64,000 nucleotides of DNA, from positions 220,765-284,764 of the forward strand of contig NZ_JAGFPE010000006.1 in NCBI RefSeq assembly GCF_025962655.1, written 5' to 3'. The stretch comes from Candidatus Symbiopectobacterium sp. NZEC151 (lineage in GTDB: Bacteria; Pseudomonadota; Gammaproteobacteria; Enterobacterales; Enterobacteriaceae). Of this stretch, positions 49,502 to 60,906 are shown piece after piece (within the stretch, counting starts at the first letter, position 1; every line of letters starts with the position of its first letter). Under the pieces are notes generated by a model that did not search any database, was not told where the DNA came from, and saw nothing but the letters and a program-made list of their open reading frames with translations. A program made the translations under genes and the position numbers.

Positions 49502-50494
49502 ATGAAAAAGAGCTATATCGAAAAACAACAACAAATCGCGTTTGTGAAATCCTTTTTCTCCGCACAGCTGGCGCAGAAGTTGGGTCTGATTGAAGTTCAG
49601 GCCCCGATTCTCAGCCGCGTGGGCGATGGCACTCAGGATAACCTCTCTGGCAGCGAGAAAGCGGTGCAGGTACACGTGAAGGCGTTGCCTGATGCCACGT
49701 TTGAAGTGGTGCACTCCCTGGCGAAATGGAAGCGTAAAACCTTGGGGGAATATGACTTTAGCGCCGGGGAAGGGATCTACACCCACATGAAGGCGCTGCG
49801 CCCGGATGAAGATCGTTTAAGCCCGATCCACTCTGTTTATGTCGATCAGTGGGATTGGGAACGCGTGATGGGAGATGGCGAACGTTCCATCGACTATTTG
49901 AAATCCACCGTTAACCACATTTATCAGGCAATCAAAAGCACCGAAGCAGAGGTCAGTAGCCAGTTTGGCCTGACGCCTTTCCTGCCGGAAACCATTCATT
50001 TTGTCCACAGCGATACGCTGCTCAAGCGTTATCCTGAACTGGATGCCAAAGGGCGCGAACGCGCCATTGCCAAAGAGCTGGGCGCGGTATTCCTGATCGG
50101 CATTGGCGGGGCGTTGTCCCACGGTGAGCGTCACGATGTGCGTGCGCCAGATTATGATGACTGGTCGTCAGCGGGTGAACAGGGTCTGAAAGGACTGAAC
50201 GGCGATATCCTGGTGTGGAACCCGGCGTTAGGCGATGCCTTTGAGCTCTCTTCCATGGGGATTCGTGTGGATGCTGATGCGCTTCAACGTCAATTGACGC
50301 TGACGGGTGATATCGATCGTCTGGCTCTGGAGTGGCATCAGGCGCTGCTGCGTGGTGACATGCCGCAAACCATCGGCGGCGGTATCGGTCAGTCTCGTTT
50401 GGTGATGTTATTGCTGCAACTGGCGCATATTGGTCAGGTTCAGTGCGGTGTGTGGCCACAGCCGGTCAGAGAGTCCGTGCCTGCGTTGCTGTAA
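49502..50494 (+). CDS. asnA: Aspartate--ammonia ligase (asparagine synthetase A)
   Basis: This 330-residue enzyme makes asparagine from aspartate, ammonia and ATP, identical in length to E. coli AsnA. It starts [19 protein letters not shown]; the class II aaRS-like fold shows [25 protein letters not shown] and [16 protein letters not shown]. It is divergent from its regulator asnC. Confidence 0.97.
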   Translation: MKKSYIEKQQQIAFVKSFFSAQLAQKLGLIEVQAPILSRVGDGTQDNLSGSEKAVQVHVKALPDATFEVVHSLAKWKRKTLGEYDFSAGEGIYTHMKALRPDEDRLSPIHSVYVDQWDWERVMGDGERSIDYLKSTVNHIYQAIKSTEAEVSSQFGLTPFLPETIHFVHSDTLLKRYPELDAKGRERAIAKELGAVFLIGIGGALSHGERHDVRAPDYDDWSSAGEQGLKGLNGDILVWNPALGDAFELSSMGIRVDADALQRQLTLTGDIDRLALEWHQALLRGDMPQTIGGGIGQSRLVMLLLQLAHIGQVQCGVWPQPVRESVPALL

Positions 50495-50522
50495 CGCTAT
50501 GGGGATTTCGATGGCGCTACGC

Positions 50523-51992
50523 TCAGGCGTGGCGCAACCGCCGCAGTAAACGTCCTTTTAACCCGGTATCCACGTGCCAGATATGGTCAAAGATGTGCAG
50601 GATGCCGGGTTTTCCATGTTGTGACATCGCGACGGCATGAAAACGATGGTGATGTTGCTGCTGTCGTTGCCGAACGCGTTGTACGGTCTCTTCAGGCAAG
50701 CGCTGAGCGATGAAATCAGAAATCATCACCGCATCGGCATCGTGCCACACATCATCTTCCAGCTTGTCCAGCAACGCTGACATACAGGCTGCCATATCGG
50801 TGCCGCCACGAAATGATTGGCCGAGAAAGCGCGTGGCCTGTTCGATACCGGTGACGGCAGTTAACTCATAGCGCACGATGTCGGTGGCAAACAGCATGAT
50901 GTAGCAACGGCGATTATCGGCGAGGGCGACGCGCATCAGTGCCAGGCAGAAGGCTTTGGCGCAGCGTTCATTGAAACCGCCCATCGACCCTGAGGTATCG
51001 ACGCAGACAATAAAAGGCCCTCTGGGCTGCTGTTCGTTTTGCTGATGCGAAACCGGGCGCTCAATCACCTTTTCGTGCCAGCTTTCCCCCTGCAACCGAT
51101 AGGTCAGCAACCGCCGTTCCAACAAGCGACGGTAGAATTCGTATTCCAGCTCTTTAATGCCCATAGCGGCGAGCTCTGCGGGGAGCAGGCGCAGAATATC
51201 ATCGCTTTGATGGATGCCATCCACTTGCTCTGGCACCGTATCCGTTTCGCGCACCATGACGCGAAACGCTTCGCGCGGTGCTTCGGTAGAGAGAATGGAT
51301 TTGGTTTCCCTACTGCGACCTAAACGCTCGGCCAGGCGCTGTAGTGACGGCTGTTTTTGCAGAAAATCACCGAAGTTAATCAGGGTTTGCAGCTCGGTTT
51401 TTATCAATTTTCCCGCGCTGAGATCCCATAAGCGTCCGGCGGCTGTTTCGTTCTCCGCCAGTACGGCTTCCAGTTTGCCGGTCAGCGTTAGCCGCTGTTG
51501 TAATTCATCGAGCAGGATCTCTTTTTCTGCTTCCATCAATTGGTGGTGCAAGGAGACCGTTTGCAAAGAGAGGCTCATTTTCCAGCGCTGCAAGAACAGC
51601 GCGTGGAAGGCGTTGCTAAATCGCTGCCCAAGCGTCGGTTCTGCATGTGCGATCAGCTTGTTAGCCTGAGGAAGAAAAGGCGAGTCCACCGTTTGCAGCG
51701 TATCAACGATACGCGGAATGCGTGACTGAAAGGTCAGATTGTCGATGGCCTGAGTATTTTGATAGCAGGTAAATTCCCGCTCCAGATCGGCCGGTGCCAC
51801 GGTGGCACGCAGACGCTGCTTGAGCGACGCTTTCCACTCGGGCAGATCGTGCAGCAGCGCCGCTTTCATTCTTGGGTGCTGTTCAAGAAAGGTCGTGAGC
51901 TGTGGCGTCGCCAACAGCGCGATAACCAGGTCGTCCAAGAGCTCGTTTTCGTCAATGGACAACAGCATTTCCAGCGATTCCAACGTCAACAT
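50523..51992 (-). CDS. viaA: von Willebrand factor A domain protein ViaA
   Basis: This 489-residue partner of RavA (E. coli 483) has a mostly helical N-terminal part and a C-terminal VWA domain with a complete MIDAS motif ([10 protein letters not shown]), then FRGGTDM and MISDF. RavA-ViaA act near the inner membrane and have been linked to respiratory complexes, acid-stress decarboxylase and aminoglycoside sensitivity. It begins 4 bp after the ravA stop. Confidence 0.95.
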   Translation of the reverse strand: MLTLESLEMLLSIDENELLDDLVIALLATPQLTTFLEQHPRMKAALLHDLPEWKASLKQRLRATVAPADLEREFTCYQNTQAIDNLTFQSRIPRIVDTLQTVDSPFLPQANKLIAHAEPTLGQRFSNAFHALFLQRWKMSLSLQTVSLHHQLMEAEKEILLDELQQRLTLTGKLEAVLAENETAAGRLWDLSAGKLIKTELQTLINFGDFLQKQPSLQRLAERLGRSRETKSILSTEAPREAFRVMVRETDTVPEQVDGIHQSDDILRLLPAELAAMGIKELEYEFYRRLLERRLLTYRLQGESWHEKVIERPVSHQQNEQQPRGPFIVCVDTSGSMGGFNERCAKAFCLALMRVALADNRRCYIMLFATDIVRYELTAVTGIEQATRFLGQSFRGGTDMAACMSALLDKLEDDVWHDADAVMISDFIAQRLPEETVQRVRQRQQQHHHRFHAVAMSQHGKPGILHIFDHIWHVDTGLKGRLLRRLRHA

Positions 51993-51996
51993 TCGA

Positions 51997-53499
51997 TCAA
52001 TCCTGTAACGAGAGCTGTATCTGTTCGTCGACCTGTTGCAGGCTGTCTTCTATTTTTGCCAGCCAGTCGGCAGGGATGAACAAACACGGTTGATGGTGGT
52101 GAAACAGACGTCGCTGCTCGCGCAGTTGTTGACGCAATTTCTCATATTCATCAGTAAGTTCTGTCGGTAAGGTACAGTCTCGTTTTTCAGGTAAAGAAAG
52201 AATGGTGGTCTGTAGGCTGATATCGCGCACCGCAAGATGAAGGTGGTCATCCACGTACATATCGAGGTGCTGGGTAAACCCGATGCCGTTGAGTTTTCCC
52301 CTGATTTCGCCTTCTCCGCCTTTTTGCAGCCATGACTGCAAGGCGTTTTTTTCTAACACGATATGTGTCACATCAATATTATTCAGTACCAACGGACGCT
52401 GCAACACCACGGTCAGCGTCTCTTTATTCAGCGTTGCTGGCAGCAGGTAGTGGGCTTTACGGCTGAGGAATGCCCCCTGCTTTTCGACCGTGATCGCCTG
52501 CAACTCGCTTTGTTGCTGCTGATATTGCTGCCGTTTCACGTTTAATTGCTGCAAGCGGAACAGCAGTGCCTGTTGCTGATAGGCGTGCGCAGTGACGAGC
52601 TGCTCGGTGTGCTGCTCCACCAGCGTCTGTGAATCCCTATCATGCCACAGGCAATCTTTCAGCAAGATGACATCGAGCGGAACAATGCTTTCACGGCCAG
52701 AGAAGAACGCACAGGCTTGCAGCAGTCGCAGCGCTTTCTTCCAGCGTCGATCGGAGACGTACGGCGCGTTGTCTGTGGTATTCAACTGTTGGCGCAGCGC
52801 ATAAATCAGTTCAAAGCAGGCATCCGGCAAGGCGATGCGATCGATGGCGCTTTGCCATGCCTGATACTCTTCGTCGCTGACGCTCAGTGACGGTGGCACC
52901 GGGTTGTCACGATCGCTACCGTTGTGGGTTAGCAATGCGCGGAAGTTTTGTTTTTCCTGCACTTTATCCAACCACAGGCGAATCAGCATGCGGTCATAGA
53001 GTGCTTCTAAGCTGCTGTCTGATTCGGGCAGCTCATTGGAGGCGGTAACCAACAGCCGCATGGGGATGGTTTCTTCATGGCTGCCGTTGCGAAAGCGCCG
53101 TTCATTGATGGCTGTCAGCAGGGTATTGAGAATGGCCGGACCGGCTTTCCAGATTTCATCCAGAAAGACGATTTCCGCCTCCGGCAGGTAGCCGCCGGTA
53201 AGACGCTGATAGCGCCCTTCATCTTTTAGCGCCTGAATCGACAGCGGGCCAAACACTTCTTCCGGGGTAGAGAAGCGTGTCATCAGGTATTCGAACGCGC
53301 GGGCGTCACGAAAAGCGAACTTCAGGCGACGCGCGATCATGCTCTTGGCGATGCCCGGCGGCCCCAGCAAAAACACGCTTTCGCCGCTGAGCGCGGCGAG
53401 CAGGCACAGGCGAATCGCGTGCTGACGTTCATACAGGCCGTGTTCAAGAGCTTGGCTGAGGCGCGTAATACGATCGGCCAAAGAGGCTGATTGAAGCAT
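51997..53499 (-). CDS. ravA: MoxR-family AAA+ ATPase RavA
   Basis: This 500-residue ATPase (E. coli 498) has Walker [11 protein letters not shown], Walker [17 protein letters not shown] and a sensor region TASNELPE. The C-terminal half contains the discontinuous helical and LARA domains seen in E. coli RavA, with [12 protein letters not shown] conserved. The ATG at 53499 ([15 protein letters not shown]) is preferred over an upstream start. It forms an operon with viaA. Confidence 0.95.
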   Translation of the reverse strand: MLQSASLADRITRLSQALEHGLYERQHAIRLCLLAALSGESVFLLGPPGIAKSMIARRLKFAFRDARAFEYLMTRFSTPEEVFGPLSIQALKDEGRYQRLTGGYLPEAEIVFLDEIWKAGPAILNTLLTAINERRFRNGSHEETIPMRLLVTASNELPESDSSLEALYDRMLIRLWLDKVQEKQNFRALLTHNGSDRDNPVPPSLSVSDEEYQAWQSAIDRIALPDACFELIYALRQQLNTTDNAPYVSDRRWKKALRLLQACAFFSGRESIVPLDVILLKDCLWHDRDSQTLVEQHTEQLVTAHAYQQQALLFRLQQLNVKRQQYQQQQSELQAITVEKQGAFLSRKAHYLLPATLNKETLTVVLQRPLVLNNIDVTHIVLEKNALQSWLQKGGEGEIRGKLNGIGFTQHLDMYVDDHLHLAVRDISLQTTILSLPEKRDCTLPTELTDEYEKLRQQLREQRRLFHHHQPCLFIPADWLAKIEDSLQQVDEQIQLSLQD

Positions 53500-53810
53500 A
53501 AGAGATCCGTTTTTACTCTGATGACGCAAAACAAGGTGACAAGAGATGAAGTCATCAACGACGATGCAATAATATACGGCAGATCACAGATTTTTTTTAA
53601 TCGTATCTGCGTCGATTATTGCCATCTTTGGCTATGTTAATCAATAAACCAGTTTATTTCTGGATGTTTCGATACGGCGTGAAGGGATGGGTTTTTGCAT
53701 GAATATATGCATACTGTGCGCTTTCGGGCGAAGTCTACGAAAAACGCGTTGCTCTCCACGCAGTGAAAACAGCGGAAGTCGCAAAGTGAAAACAACAGAA
53801 GATAGGCGCT
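53500..53810. other. Divergent ravA / kup intergenic region (311 bp)
   Basis: Non-coding. It must hold the promoters of ravA (leftward) and kup (rightward). I see no distinctive operator or RNA structure. Confidence 0.45.
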
Positions 53811-55679
53811 ATGAGCTCAGAGCATAAGCAATCGCTTCCTGCCATTACCTTGGCAGCTATTGGCGTGGTGTACGGGGATATCGGCACCAGCCCGCTTTAT
53901 ACATTAAGGGAATGCCTTTCCGGACAGTTTGGATTTGGCGTCGAGCAGCATTCGGTATTTGGTTTTCTCTCGCTGATCTTCTGGCTGCTGGTGCTGGTGG
54001 TGTCGCTCAAGTATCTCTCCTATGTGATGCGGGCCGATAACGCCGGGGAAGGGGGGATTTTGACCCTGATGTCACTGGCCGGACGCCACACCAGCGATCG
54101 CATGACCTCCATCGTGGTGATCATGGGGCTGATTGGCGGCGGATTCTTTTATGGTGAGGTGGTGATCACCCCGGCGATGTCGGTGCTTTCCGCGATGGAA
54201 GGGATTGAGATTGCTGCGCCTGAGCTGGATAGCTACATTGTGCCAATGTCGGTGATTGTGCTGACCTTGCTGTTCGCCATTCAGAAGCACGGCACCAGCA
54301 GTGTGGGCAAGCTGTTTGCGCCGGTGATGCTGATTTGGTTTTTGACGCTGGCGGTGCTGGGCGTGCGCAGCGTGATGGAAACGCCGCAGGTGCTTCAGGC
54401 ATTGAACCCGGTTTACGCCGTGCGTTTCTTTATCGAATACAAGTTTATCTCTTTCTTCGCGCTGGGTGCCGTGGTGTTGGCGATCACCGGGGTGGAAGCG
54501 CTTTACGCAGATATGGGGCACTTTGGAAAATTCCCTATTCGCTTAGCGTGGTTCACCGTGGTGTTGCCGTCGTTGGTGCTCAACTATTTTGGTCAGGGCG
54601 CGTTGCTGCTGCGTAACCCAGAAGCCATCAAAAACCCCTTCTTTTTACTGGCTCCCGACTGGGCGTTGATTCCGCTGCTGATCCTGGCAACGCTGGCGAC
54701 CATCATCGCCTCTCAGGCGGTTATCTCCGGCGTATTTTCGCTGACGCGTCAGGCGGTGCGTCTGGGGTATCTGCCGCCGATGCGCATTGTGCATACGTCA
54801 GACATGGAATCCGGGCAGATTTATATTCCGGCGATAAACTGGCTGCTGTATACGGCGGTAGTGATTGTCATCGTCAGCTTTGAGCATTCTGGCAATCTGG
54901 CGGCGGCTTACGGTATTGCGGTGACCGGGACCATGGTGCTGACCAGCATTCTCTCCGCGACCGTGGCGGTAAAAAACTGGCACTGGCACCGCTATCTGGT
55001 GTCAATATTGCTGGTAGCCATGCTGTTGATTGATATTCCGCTGTTTCTTGCCAACGTGGTCAAGATCCTCTCCGGTGGCTGGTTGCCGCTGGCGCTGGGA
55101 TTAATCATGTTCACCATTATGACGACCTGGAAGAGCGAGCGTTTCCGTTTACTGCGCCGTCTGCATGAACATGGTAATTCACTGGATGCGATGATTGTTT
55201 CGCTAGAGAAAAATCAGCCGACGCGGGTGCCTGGTACCGCGGTCTATCTCTCGCGCGCCACGCACGTCATCCCGTTTGCATTACTGCACAACCTCAAGCA
55301 CAACAAAGTGTTGCATGAAAGGGTGGTGCTGCTGACCATGCGCACAGAAGCGGTTCCCTATGTGCATAACGTGCAGCGCGTTACGGTTGAACAGCTCTCT
55401 CCCACCTTCTGGCGCGTGATTGCCAACTATGGCTGGCGAGAAACGCCCAACGTGGAAGAGGTATTTCACCGCTGCTGGCAGGAGGGATTAGCTTGCCAGA
55501 TGATGGAAACATCGTTTTTCATGTCCAATGAATCGCTGACCATGGGCAAACGGCCCTGGTATCTGCGGGTGCGCGGCAAGGTGTTTATGATGTTGAGTCG
55601 TAATGCGTTGCGTGCGGCCGATCAGTTTGAGATACCGCCGAACCGGCTGATAGAGCTGGGGATTCAGGTGGAGATTTAG
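53811..55679 (+). CDS. kup: Low-affinity potassium transporter Kup (TrkD)
   Basis: This 622-residue protein, the same length as E. coli Kup, is a proton-coupled K+ importer. It has about 12 transmembrane segments, the N-terminal signature [17 protein letters not shown] and [19 protein letters not shown], and a hydrophilic C-terminal cytoplasmic domain of some 180 residues. In E. coli kup is followed by rbsD; here a pectate lyase gene has been inserted. Confidence 0.97.
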   Translation: MSSEHKQSLPAITLAAIGVVYGDIGTSPLYTLRECLSGQFGFGVEQHSVFGFLSLIFWLLVLVVSLKYLSYVMRADNAGEGGILTLMSLAGRHTSDRMTSIVVIMGLIGGGFFYGEVVITPAMSVLSAMEGIEIAAPELDSYIVPMSVIVLTLLFAIQKHGTSSVGKLFAPVMLIWFLTLAVLGVRSVMETPQVLQALNPVYAVRFFIEYKFISFFALGAVVLAITGVEALYADMGHFGKFPIRLAWFTVVLPSLVLNYFGQGALLLRNPEAIKNPFFLLAPDWALIPLLILATLATIIASQAVISGVFSLTRQAVRLGYLPPMRIVHTSDMESGQIYIPAINWLLYTAVVIVIVSFEHSGNLAAAYGIAVTGTMVLTSILSATVAVKNWHWHRYLVSILLVAMLLIDIPLFLANVVKILSGGWLPLALGLIMFTIMTTWKSERFRLLRRLHEHGNSLDAMIVSLEKNQPTRVPGTAVYLSRATHVIPFALLHNLKHNKVLHERVVLLTMRTEAVPYVHNVQRVTVEQLSPTFWRVIANYGWRETPNVEEVFHRCWQEGLACQMMETSFFMSNESLTMGKRPWYLRVRGKVFMMLSRNALRAADQFEIPPNRLIELGIQVEI

Positions 55680-55715
55680 TGTATGACCAGGCTGATGACA
55701 AAGTCACTTTCCCCC

Positions 55716-55803
55716 TCGTCATCCTCGGCGAAAGCCGGGGATCTCAGTCAGAAGGAACGCGTTTACTCTGTAGGAGATTCCCGCCTGCGCGGGAATGACG
55801 GGC
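55716..55803. repeat. REP-like inverted repeat unit between kup and the PL2 lyase gene
   Basis: Two GC-rich palindromes face each other: CGTCATCCTCGGCGAAAGCC through GGGGATCTC (about 55717-55745) and GAGATTCCCGCCTGCGCGGG through AATGACG (about 55774-55800). Their outer and inner ends are complementary (GTCAT...GATCTC against GAGAT...ATGAC), so the 85-bp unit is an inverted repeat. Such units occur as dispersed intergenic repeats in many proteobacteria. Confidence 0.65.
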
Positions 55804-55851
55804 TGTAGGCAGGGAATGATGGTGGGTATAGGGCAGTTTGTTAGCAACCTC

Positions 55852-55880
55852 GACGCCCTCGAAACCGAGGGCGTCATTTT
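55852..55880. terminator. Bidirectional terminator between kup and the PL2 lyase gene
   Basis: GACGCCCTCG (55852-55861) and CGAGGGCGTC (55866-55875) form the stem, followed by ATTTT. Confidence 0.8.
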
Positions 55881-55886
55881 GGGTGA

Positions 55887-57596
55887 CTATTTACCGTTCG
55901 ATTTTAAGGTTTCCCCTTCCTTGAGGGCAAACAGCTCATCATCACGGGTGGAGACGCGAGCGCTGCCGTCCGGCATGCGATAAGCTCCCTCGGTAAAGCC
56001 GGAACCGTTCAGGAACGGGGCAACGGCCTGTGGTTTATTCTTCAGCGTAGCTTCCAGTGCCAACAGCGCGTAGGGATCGATGCTATCAATCGACGCATAT
56101 TGATATTTGGCGGAGTTCATAAAGAAGCCGTTGTGCAGATTATTGCTGACGATGTTGTCGGCCACTTTTTCGGCTACCGTCAGATAGGTTTTATCCTGCG
56201 TTGCCTGCCACAGATCGATCAGCGCAAAAATAGCATACGGGTCGCTGTTCTTGGTGCTGACATTGACGCTGACGCCTTTACCCGGTGCTGCGCCGATATC
56301 CCCCAGATCCAATCCCTTGGCGATACCGCGCGCCACTTTCCACAGTTCAGCATCCTTCTCCAGCGTATAGGCGCGGGCGTAGGACAGCAAGAAATCACTG
56401 CTGGCCGGGTAGGCTTTCAGTACCGTGCCTTTCTTACCGTAGTAACCATCGCGCGGTAGCGTGTAGTTGGAGAGATCGGTGCCGTTGGCCAGCATCGGAC
56501 GGAAGGTGTTGTTGCTTTCGTCATAGGCGTATTTGGCAAACGCTTTCAGGCCGTCCAGCGTCCATTTCTTGATATCATCGCCGTCTTTACCCAACTCTTT
56601 CGCCAGTTGTAGCTGCATCAGCGCATTCTCGGAATAGAGCGTGCTGGTGCGACCCTTCAGCATCATATTGCCTTCCAGCGCAGCAGGCCCAAATTCTGGT
56701 CCGAACTGACGTTGAGCGCGGTCACCGTATTTGGAGTTGGTGTCGCTGTCATCGCTGGTTTCAGCGCGTTTTAATGCCTGCGTGAACTGGTAAACGCCCA
56801 GTCCGGTTTTTTTATCGCGCGGCAACACATACTGCTCCGCCAGCCGTTTTGCCCACAGCAGTGCGCCGGCTTCATGGTTATTTTTATAGAGCAGGGAAGC
56901 GGAATAGATCAGATCATTACCGGCGTTAAGAAAACTCAGCCCTTTGGTGGCGAAGAACGGCGGTTGCTGGGTAAAGCTGTTATCCCACAGTTTACCTATC
57001 TCCTTACCGTACTGACCGTGGCGGCTGGTTTCCAGGATTTGCCAGTCATAAACGTGGGCATTCCAGAACGCACGAATGAAGCGAACCGTAGCCGGTTTAT
57101 CCACGGCAAACATCAATTCGTAGAAGGGATAGGCATTTTTCAGCTCATGCACCAACTCTTTCTCACTCGGCCCTTCGGGCTGAAGCGTTTTCAAATCGAC
57201 AAAACGGTGTCCCCCCCAAATCAGCAGGCCGCTTTTATCCTGATAGCGCTCGAAATAGTAACGCACGCTGGTTTTGGCGCGCTGTTGATAACGTTCATCG
57301 CCCGTCAGGTTAGAGAGGCCAACCAGTACGCGCATAAAGTTTTGCTGCGCGGAAAAATTGGAGAGTACCGCAGTGCGTCCATCGGGGAAAACCCACTCAA
57401 GCTGTTTCCCGGTGCGCGGATCGACACCGCTTGCCAATAACGGTGAAGGTTGGGTGCCATGATAATGGTCGCCCGCTTTATCCAGTACGGTATCGGCATA
57501 CTGTTTTACGATAGTCAAACGATCGGCGCTGTGCGCCTGAGTGGCGAGCGCGGCCATACAGCAGAGGGCTGCCACAGAGAGGGATAGGTTTTTCAT
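55887..57596 (-). CDS. Periplasmic pectate disaccharide-lyase, family PL2
   Basis: This 569-residue protein has a signal peptide (MKNLSLSVAALCCMAALATQ, cleavage after AHS). It matches the periplasmic PL2 lyases of Yersinia (PelY) and Pectobacterium (PelP) in length and pattern; the related cytoplasmic PelW has no signal. The (alpha/alpha) barrel core includes GDHYHGTQPSPLLASGVDP, GHRFVDLKTLQPEGPSEKEL and SNTFRPMLANGTDLS-like segments. PL2 enzymes release unsaturated digalacturonates from oligogalacturonides. The ATG at 57596 has AAGGA upstream; a start 7 codons earlier lacks one. A promoter with a KdgR-like box and a CRP site lies upstream. Confidence 0.88.
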   Translation of the reverse strand: MKNLSLSVAALCCMAALATQAHSADRLTIVKQYADTVLDKAGDHYHGTQPSPLLASGVDPRTGKQLEWVFPDGRTAVLSNFSAQQNFMRVLVGLSNLTGDERYQQRAKTSVRYYFERYQDKSGLLIWGGHRFVDLKTLQPEGPSEKELVHELKNAYPFYELMFAVDKPATVRFIRAFWNAHVYDWQILETSRHGQYGKEIGKLWDNSFTQQPPFFATKGLSFLNAGNDLIYSASLLYKNNHEAGALLWAKRLAEQYVLPRDKKTGLGVYQFTQALKRAETSDDSDTNSKYGDRAQRQFGPEFGPAALEGNMMLKGRTSTLYSENALMQLQLAKELGKDGDDIKKWTLDGLKAFAKYAYDESNNTFRPMLANGTDLSNYTLPRDGYYGKKGTVLKAYPASSDFLLSYARAYTLEKDAELWKVARGIAKGLDLGDIGAAPGKGVSVNVSTKNSDPYAIFALIDLWQATQDKTYLTVAEKVADNIVSNNLHNGFFMNSAKYQYASIDSIDPYALLALEATLKNKPQAVAPFLNGSGFTEGAYRMPDGSARVSTRDDELFALKEGETLKSNGK

Positions 57597-57700
57597 CGTT
57601 AGAGTCCTTGTTAACAAACCAGAGATTTTCGGCAGGCGTCAGAGTGCCGTTATTGTTTAAATTGTGAGTAAGGTGATGTGAGCATAAGGAAGTGAGGTGA

Positions 57701-57731
57701 ATCATACGAAAAAAGAAACGCTGTTTTAATA
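57701..57731 (-). promoter_or_regulatory. Promoter with KdgR-like operator for the PL2 lyase gene
   Basis: Read leftward, TTAAAA (57724-57729) and TATGAT (57701-57706) are 17 bp apart. The spacer is overlapped by AAAGAAACGCTGTTTTAAT (57712-57730), a KdgR-like palindrome, so binding would block RNA polymerase. Confidence 0.65.
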
Positions 57732-57754
57732 AATGAACTATCTGGTTTCATTGT

Positions 57755-57774
57755 TTGTTTTTCATTTGTGATTG
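57755..57774. promoter_or_regulatory. CRP-like site upstream of the PL2 lyase gene
   Basis: TTGTGATTGCGATCAAC (TGTGA-N6-TCAAC) is close to the CRP consensus, about 30 bp from the lyase promoter and 80-110 bp from the rbs operators. It could serve either direction. Confidence 0.5.
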
Positions 57775-57851
57775 CGATCAACCTCCTGACACCTGTGGTC
57801 AACGGCTATTTTCTAACCTAATGTTTTTCTTATGCCTCTTTTTTGTGATAG

Positions 57852-57863
57852 CGAAACGTTTCG
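57852..57863. promoter_or_regulatory. RbsR-like operator 1
   Basis: CGAAACGTTTCG, a perfect 12-bp palindrome of the LacI-family type. Confidence 0.7.
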
Positions 57864-57928
57864 ATGACGATCACAATTCCGCAAACTCTTTTTTGCTTTA
57901 TCAGGACTTTTTCTTAAACTTTACTACA

Positions 57929-57944
57929 AGCGAAACGTTTCGCT
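57929..57944. promoter_or_regulatory. RbsR-like operator 2
   Basis: AGCGAAACGTTTCGCT is a perfect palindrome equal to the core of the E. coli rbs operator, 25 bp before rbsD. Its core begins 79 bp after that of operator 1, which would allow looping. Confidence 0.85.
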
Positions 57945-57968
57945 GTCGTTATCAAAACGAGTGACATA

Positions 57969-58388
57969 ATGAAAAAAGGCGTATTACTCAATTCCGAAGT
58001 CTCGAGCGTGATTGCCCGCCTTGGGCACACTGACCAAGTCGTGGTGTGTGATGCAGGGTTACCTATTCCTGACACCACCGCCCGTGTAGATCTGGCGTTA
58101 ACACACAATGTGCCTACCTTTATACAGGTGCTGAGCGTGATTACGCAGGAGATGCAGGTGGAAGCGGCGATTGTTGCGCAAGAGATTATCGAGAAGAACC
58201 CGGTGCTCCATGAAGCTATTCGTGAGCATTTGCAACAGCTTGAACAACACCAGGGAAATTCTATTGCGTTGCACTATGTCAGTCATGAGGCATTCAAGAC
58301 GCAAAGCGGGCAGAGCAGGGCCGTTTTTCGCAGCGGTGAATGTTCGCCCTATGCCAATATTATTTTGTGTGCTGGCGTAACCTTCTGA
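57969..58388 (+). CDS. rbsD: D-ribose pyranase RbsD
   Basis: This 139-residue enzyme interconverts the pyranose and furanose forms of ribose. It starts [22 protein letters not shown], with the conserved His in the loop after LGH and CDAGLPIPD. It is the first gene of rbsDACBKR, and the intact operator just upstream indicates RbsR control. E. coli RbsD has 139 residues. Confidence 0.96.
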   Translation: MKKGVLLNSEVSSVIARLGHTDQVVVCDAGLPIPDTTARVDLALTHNVPTFIQVLSVITQEMQVEAAIVAQEIIEKNPVLHEAIREHLQQLEQHQGNSIALHYVSHEAFKTQSGQSRAVFRSGECSPYANIILCAGVTF

Positions 58389-58395
58389 GGCCGAG

Positions 58396-59901
58396 ATGGA
58401 ACCTTTATTACAGTTGCAGGGAATAGTAAAAACCTTTCCCGGTGTAAAAGCGCTGTCCGGTGCTGCCCTGAATGTCTATCCCGGCAAGGTGATGGCGCTG
58501 GTGGGCGAGAATGGCGCCGGGAAATCTACCCTGATGAAGGTGCTCACCGGTATTTACCGCAAAGATGCCGGCAATGTTCGCTTCGTTGGACAGGAGGTTG
58601 CCTTTAATGGGCCAAAATCGTCCCAGCACGCGGGTATCGGTATTATTCACCAGGAACTTAACCTGATTCCTCAACTGACGATTGCCGAAAATATTTTTCT
58701 TGGCCGAGAGTTTACCGGAGTATTGGGGCGTATTGATTGGCAAAAGATGTACGCCGAGGCAGATAAGCTGCTGAAAAAGCTTAACCTGCGCTACAACAGC
58801 CGCCGACTGGTGGGCGAGTTGTCGATTGGTGACCAGCAAATGGTCGAGATTGCCAAGGTGCTGAGCTTTCAATCCAAAGTGATCATCATGGATGAACCCA
58901 CGGATGCACTGACGGATACCGAAACCGCCTCCTTATTCACCGTGATTAAGGAACTGACCGCGCAGGGCTGCGGCATCGTCTATATCTCCCACCGCCTGAA
59001 AGAGATCTTCGAGATTTGCGATGACGTGACCGTGCTGCGCGACGGTCAGTTTATCGGTGAGCGTCCGGTCAACCAGCTGCATGAAGAACAGCTCATTGAA
59101 ATGATGGTGGGGCGCAAGCTGGAAGAGCAGTATCCGCGCTTGAATACCGTGCCAGGCGATATTCGCTTGAGCGTTAAAGACCTGACAGGGCCGGGTGTTG
59201 AAGGCGTCAGCTTTACCTTACGGCAGGGGGAAATTCTCGGTGTATCCGGCCTGATGGGTGCAGGGCGTACCGAACTGATGAAGATCCTGTATGGCGCACT
59301 TCCTCGCACGCGCGGTGACGTGGCGTTAGATGGCCGTGAGGTGGTGACGCGCAGTCCGCAGGATGGGCTGGCAAACGGCATCGTTTACATCTCCGAAGAT
59401 CGCAAACGCGATGGCCTGGTGTTGGGGATGTCCGTCAAAGAGAACATGTCACTGACGGCATTGCGTTATTTCAGCCGTGGTTTTGGTGCGCTCAAACATG
59501 AAGACGAACGTACCGCCGTCAGTGATTTTATCCGTTTGTTCAATATCAAAACCCCCTCAATGGCGCAGCCGATTGGCCTATTGTCCGGCGGTAATCAGCA
59601 GAAGGTCGCGATTGCTCGCGGGCTAATGACGCGGCCGAAAGTGCTGATTCTTGATGAACCTACTCGCGGCGTCGATGTGGGAGCCAAGAAAGAGATCTAC
59701 CAGTTAATCAACCAGTTCAAGCAGGAAGGCCTCAGCATCATTTTGGTGTCATCCGAAATGCCAGAAGTACTCGGTATGAGCGATCGCATTTTGGTGATGC
59801 ATGAAGGCCGCTTGAGCGGTGAATTCTCCATTGAGCAAGCCACTCAGGAAGTGCTGATGGCGGCGGCGGTTGGCAAGCAATATAGCGTAAAGCAGGAGTA
59901 A
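58396..59901 (+). CDS. rbsA: Ribose ABC transporter ATP-binding protein RbsA
   Basis: This 501-residue fused double ATPase has a first Walker [10 protein letters not shown] with signature [12 protein letters not shown] and a second half with [14 protein letters not shown] and Walker [15 protein letters not shown]. The second P-loop region ([11 protein letters not shown]) is the degenerate type usual in this family. Length equals that of E. coli. Confidence 0.97.
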   Translation: MEPLLQLQGIVKTFPGVKALSGAALNVYPGKVMALVGENGAGKSTLMKVLTGIYRKDAGNVRFVGQEVAFNGPKSSQHAGIGIIHQELNLIPQLTIAENIFLGREFTGVLGRIDWQKMYAEADKLLKKLNLRYNSRRLVGELSIGDQQMVEIAKVLSFQSKVIIMDEPTDALTDTETASLFTVIKELTAQGCGIVYISHRLKEIFEICDDVTVLRDGQFIGERPVNQLHEEQLIEMMVGRKLEEQYPRLNTVPGDIRLSVKDLTGPGVEGVSFTLRQGEILGVSGLMGAGRTELMKILYGALPRTRGDVALDGREVVTRSPQDGLANGIVYISEDRKRDGLVLGMSVKENMSLTALRYFSRGFGALKHEDERTAVSDFIRLFNIKTPSMAQPIGLLSGGNQQKVAIARGLMTRPKVLILDEPTRGVDVGAKKEIYQLINQFKQEGLSIILVSSEMPEVLGMSDRILVMHEGRLSGEFSIEQATQEVLMAAAVGKQYSVKQE

Positions 59902-59908
59902 GTCAGAC

Positions 59909-60877
59909 ATGAGTTCCGAATCTATCACGGCAAAGCGCTGGTTCAGTAAAGAGTGGCTGTTGGAGCAAAAGTCGCTGATTGCCCTGCTGATCCTGATCGC
60001 AGTGGTCTCGTCCATGAGCCCTAACTTTTTCACGGTCAACAACCTGTTCAATATCCTGCAACAGACCTCCGTGAACGCCATTATGGCGGTAGGAATGACG
60101 CTGGTTATTCTGACATCGGGTATCGATTTATCGGTTGGATCGCTGCTGGCGCTGACCGGCGCGGTGGCGGCATCGATTGTTGGCCTGGAAGTGAATGCGC
60201 TGCTGGCGGTGTTTGGCGCGTTGGCGCTCGGTGCGGCAATTGGTGCGGGCACCGGCATTATTGTCGCCAAAGGGAAAGTTCAGGCGTTTATCGCCACGCT
60301 GGTGATGATGCTGCTGCTGCGCGGCGTCACCATGGTCTACACCAACGGCAGCCCGATCAACACCGGTTTTTCTGACGTTGCGGATGCCTTTGGCTGGTTT
60401 GGTATTGGCCGCCCTCTGGGGATTCCTACACCGATCTGGCTGATGGTTATCGTTTTTATCGCTGCCTGGTACATGCTGCACCACACGCGGCTCGGGCGTT
60501 ATATCTATGCGCTGGGCGGCAATGAAGCGGCGACGCGCTTGTCGGGCATCAGCGTCGATAAAGTCAAAATTATCGTCTACGCCTTATGTGGGTTGTTGTC
60601 CGCACTGGCTGGGATTATCGAAGTCGCGCGTTTGTCATCGGCTCAACCGACGGCGGGCACGGGGTATGAACTGGATGCGATTGCAGCAGTAGTGCTGGGC
60701 GGAACCAGTTTGGCGGGCGGTAAAGGGCGCATTGTCGGCACGCTCATCGGCGCGCTGATTCTTGGGTTCCTCAACAATGGACTGAACCTGTTAGGTGTTT
60801 CTTCTTACTACCAAATGATCGTTAAGGCAGCCGTTATTTTGCTGGCGGTTTTGGTAGATAACAAAAGCAGTAAATAA
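59909..60877 (+). CDS. rbsC: Ribose ABC transporter permease RbsC
   Basis: This 322-residue inner-membrane permease (E. coli 321) has about ten hydrophobic segments and [31 protein letters not shown] and [10 protein letters not shown], typical of sugar permeases of this family. It lies 7 bp after rbsA. Confidence 0.97.
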   Translation: MSSESITAKRWFSKEWLLEQKSLIALLILIAVVSSMSPNFFTVNNLFNILQQTSVNAIMAVGMTLVILTSGIDLSVGSLLALTGAVAASIVGLEVNALLAVFGALALGAAIGAGTGIIVAKGKVQAFIATLVMMLLLRGVTMVYTNGSPINTGFSDVADAFGWFGIGRPLGIPTPIWLMVIVFIAAWYMLHHTRLGRYIYALGGNEAATRLSGISVDKVKIIVYALCGLLSALAGIIEVARLSSAQPTAGTGYELDAIAAVVLGGTSLAGGKGRIVGTLIGALILGFLNNGLNLLGVSSYYQMIVKAAVILLAVLVDNKSSK

Positions 60878-60906
60878 CCTTCATTCTCACGCATAGGAAT
60901 TGGATT

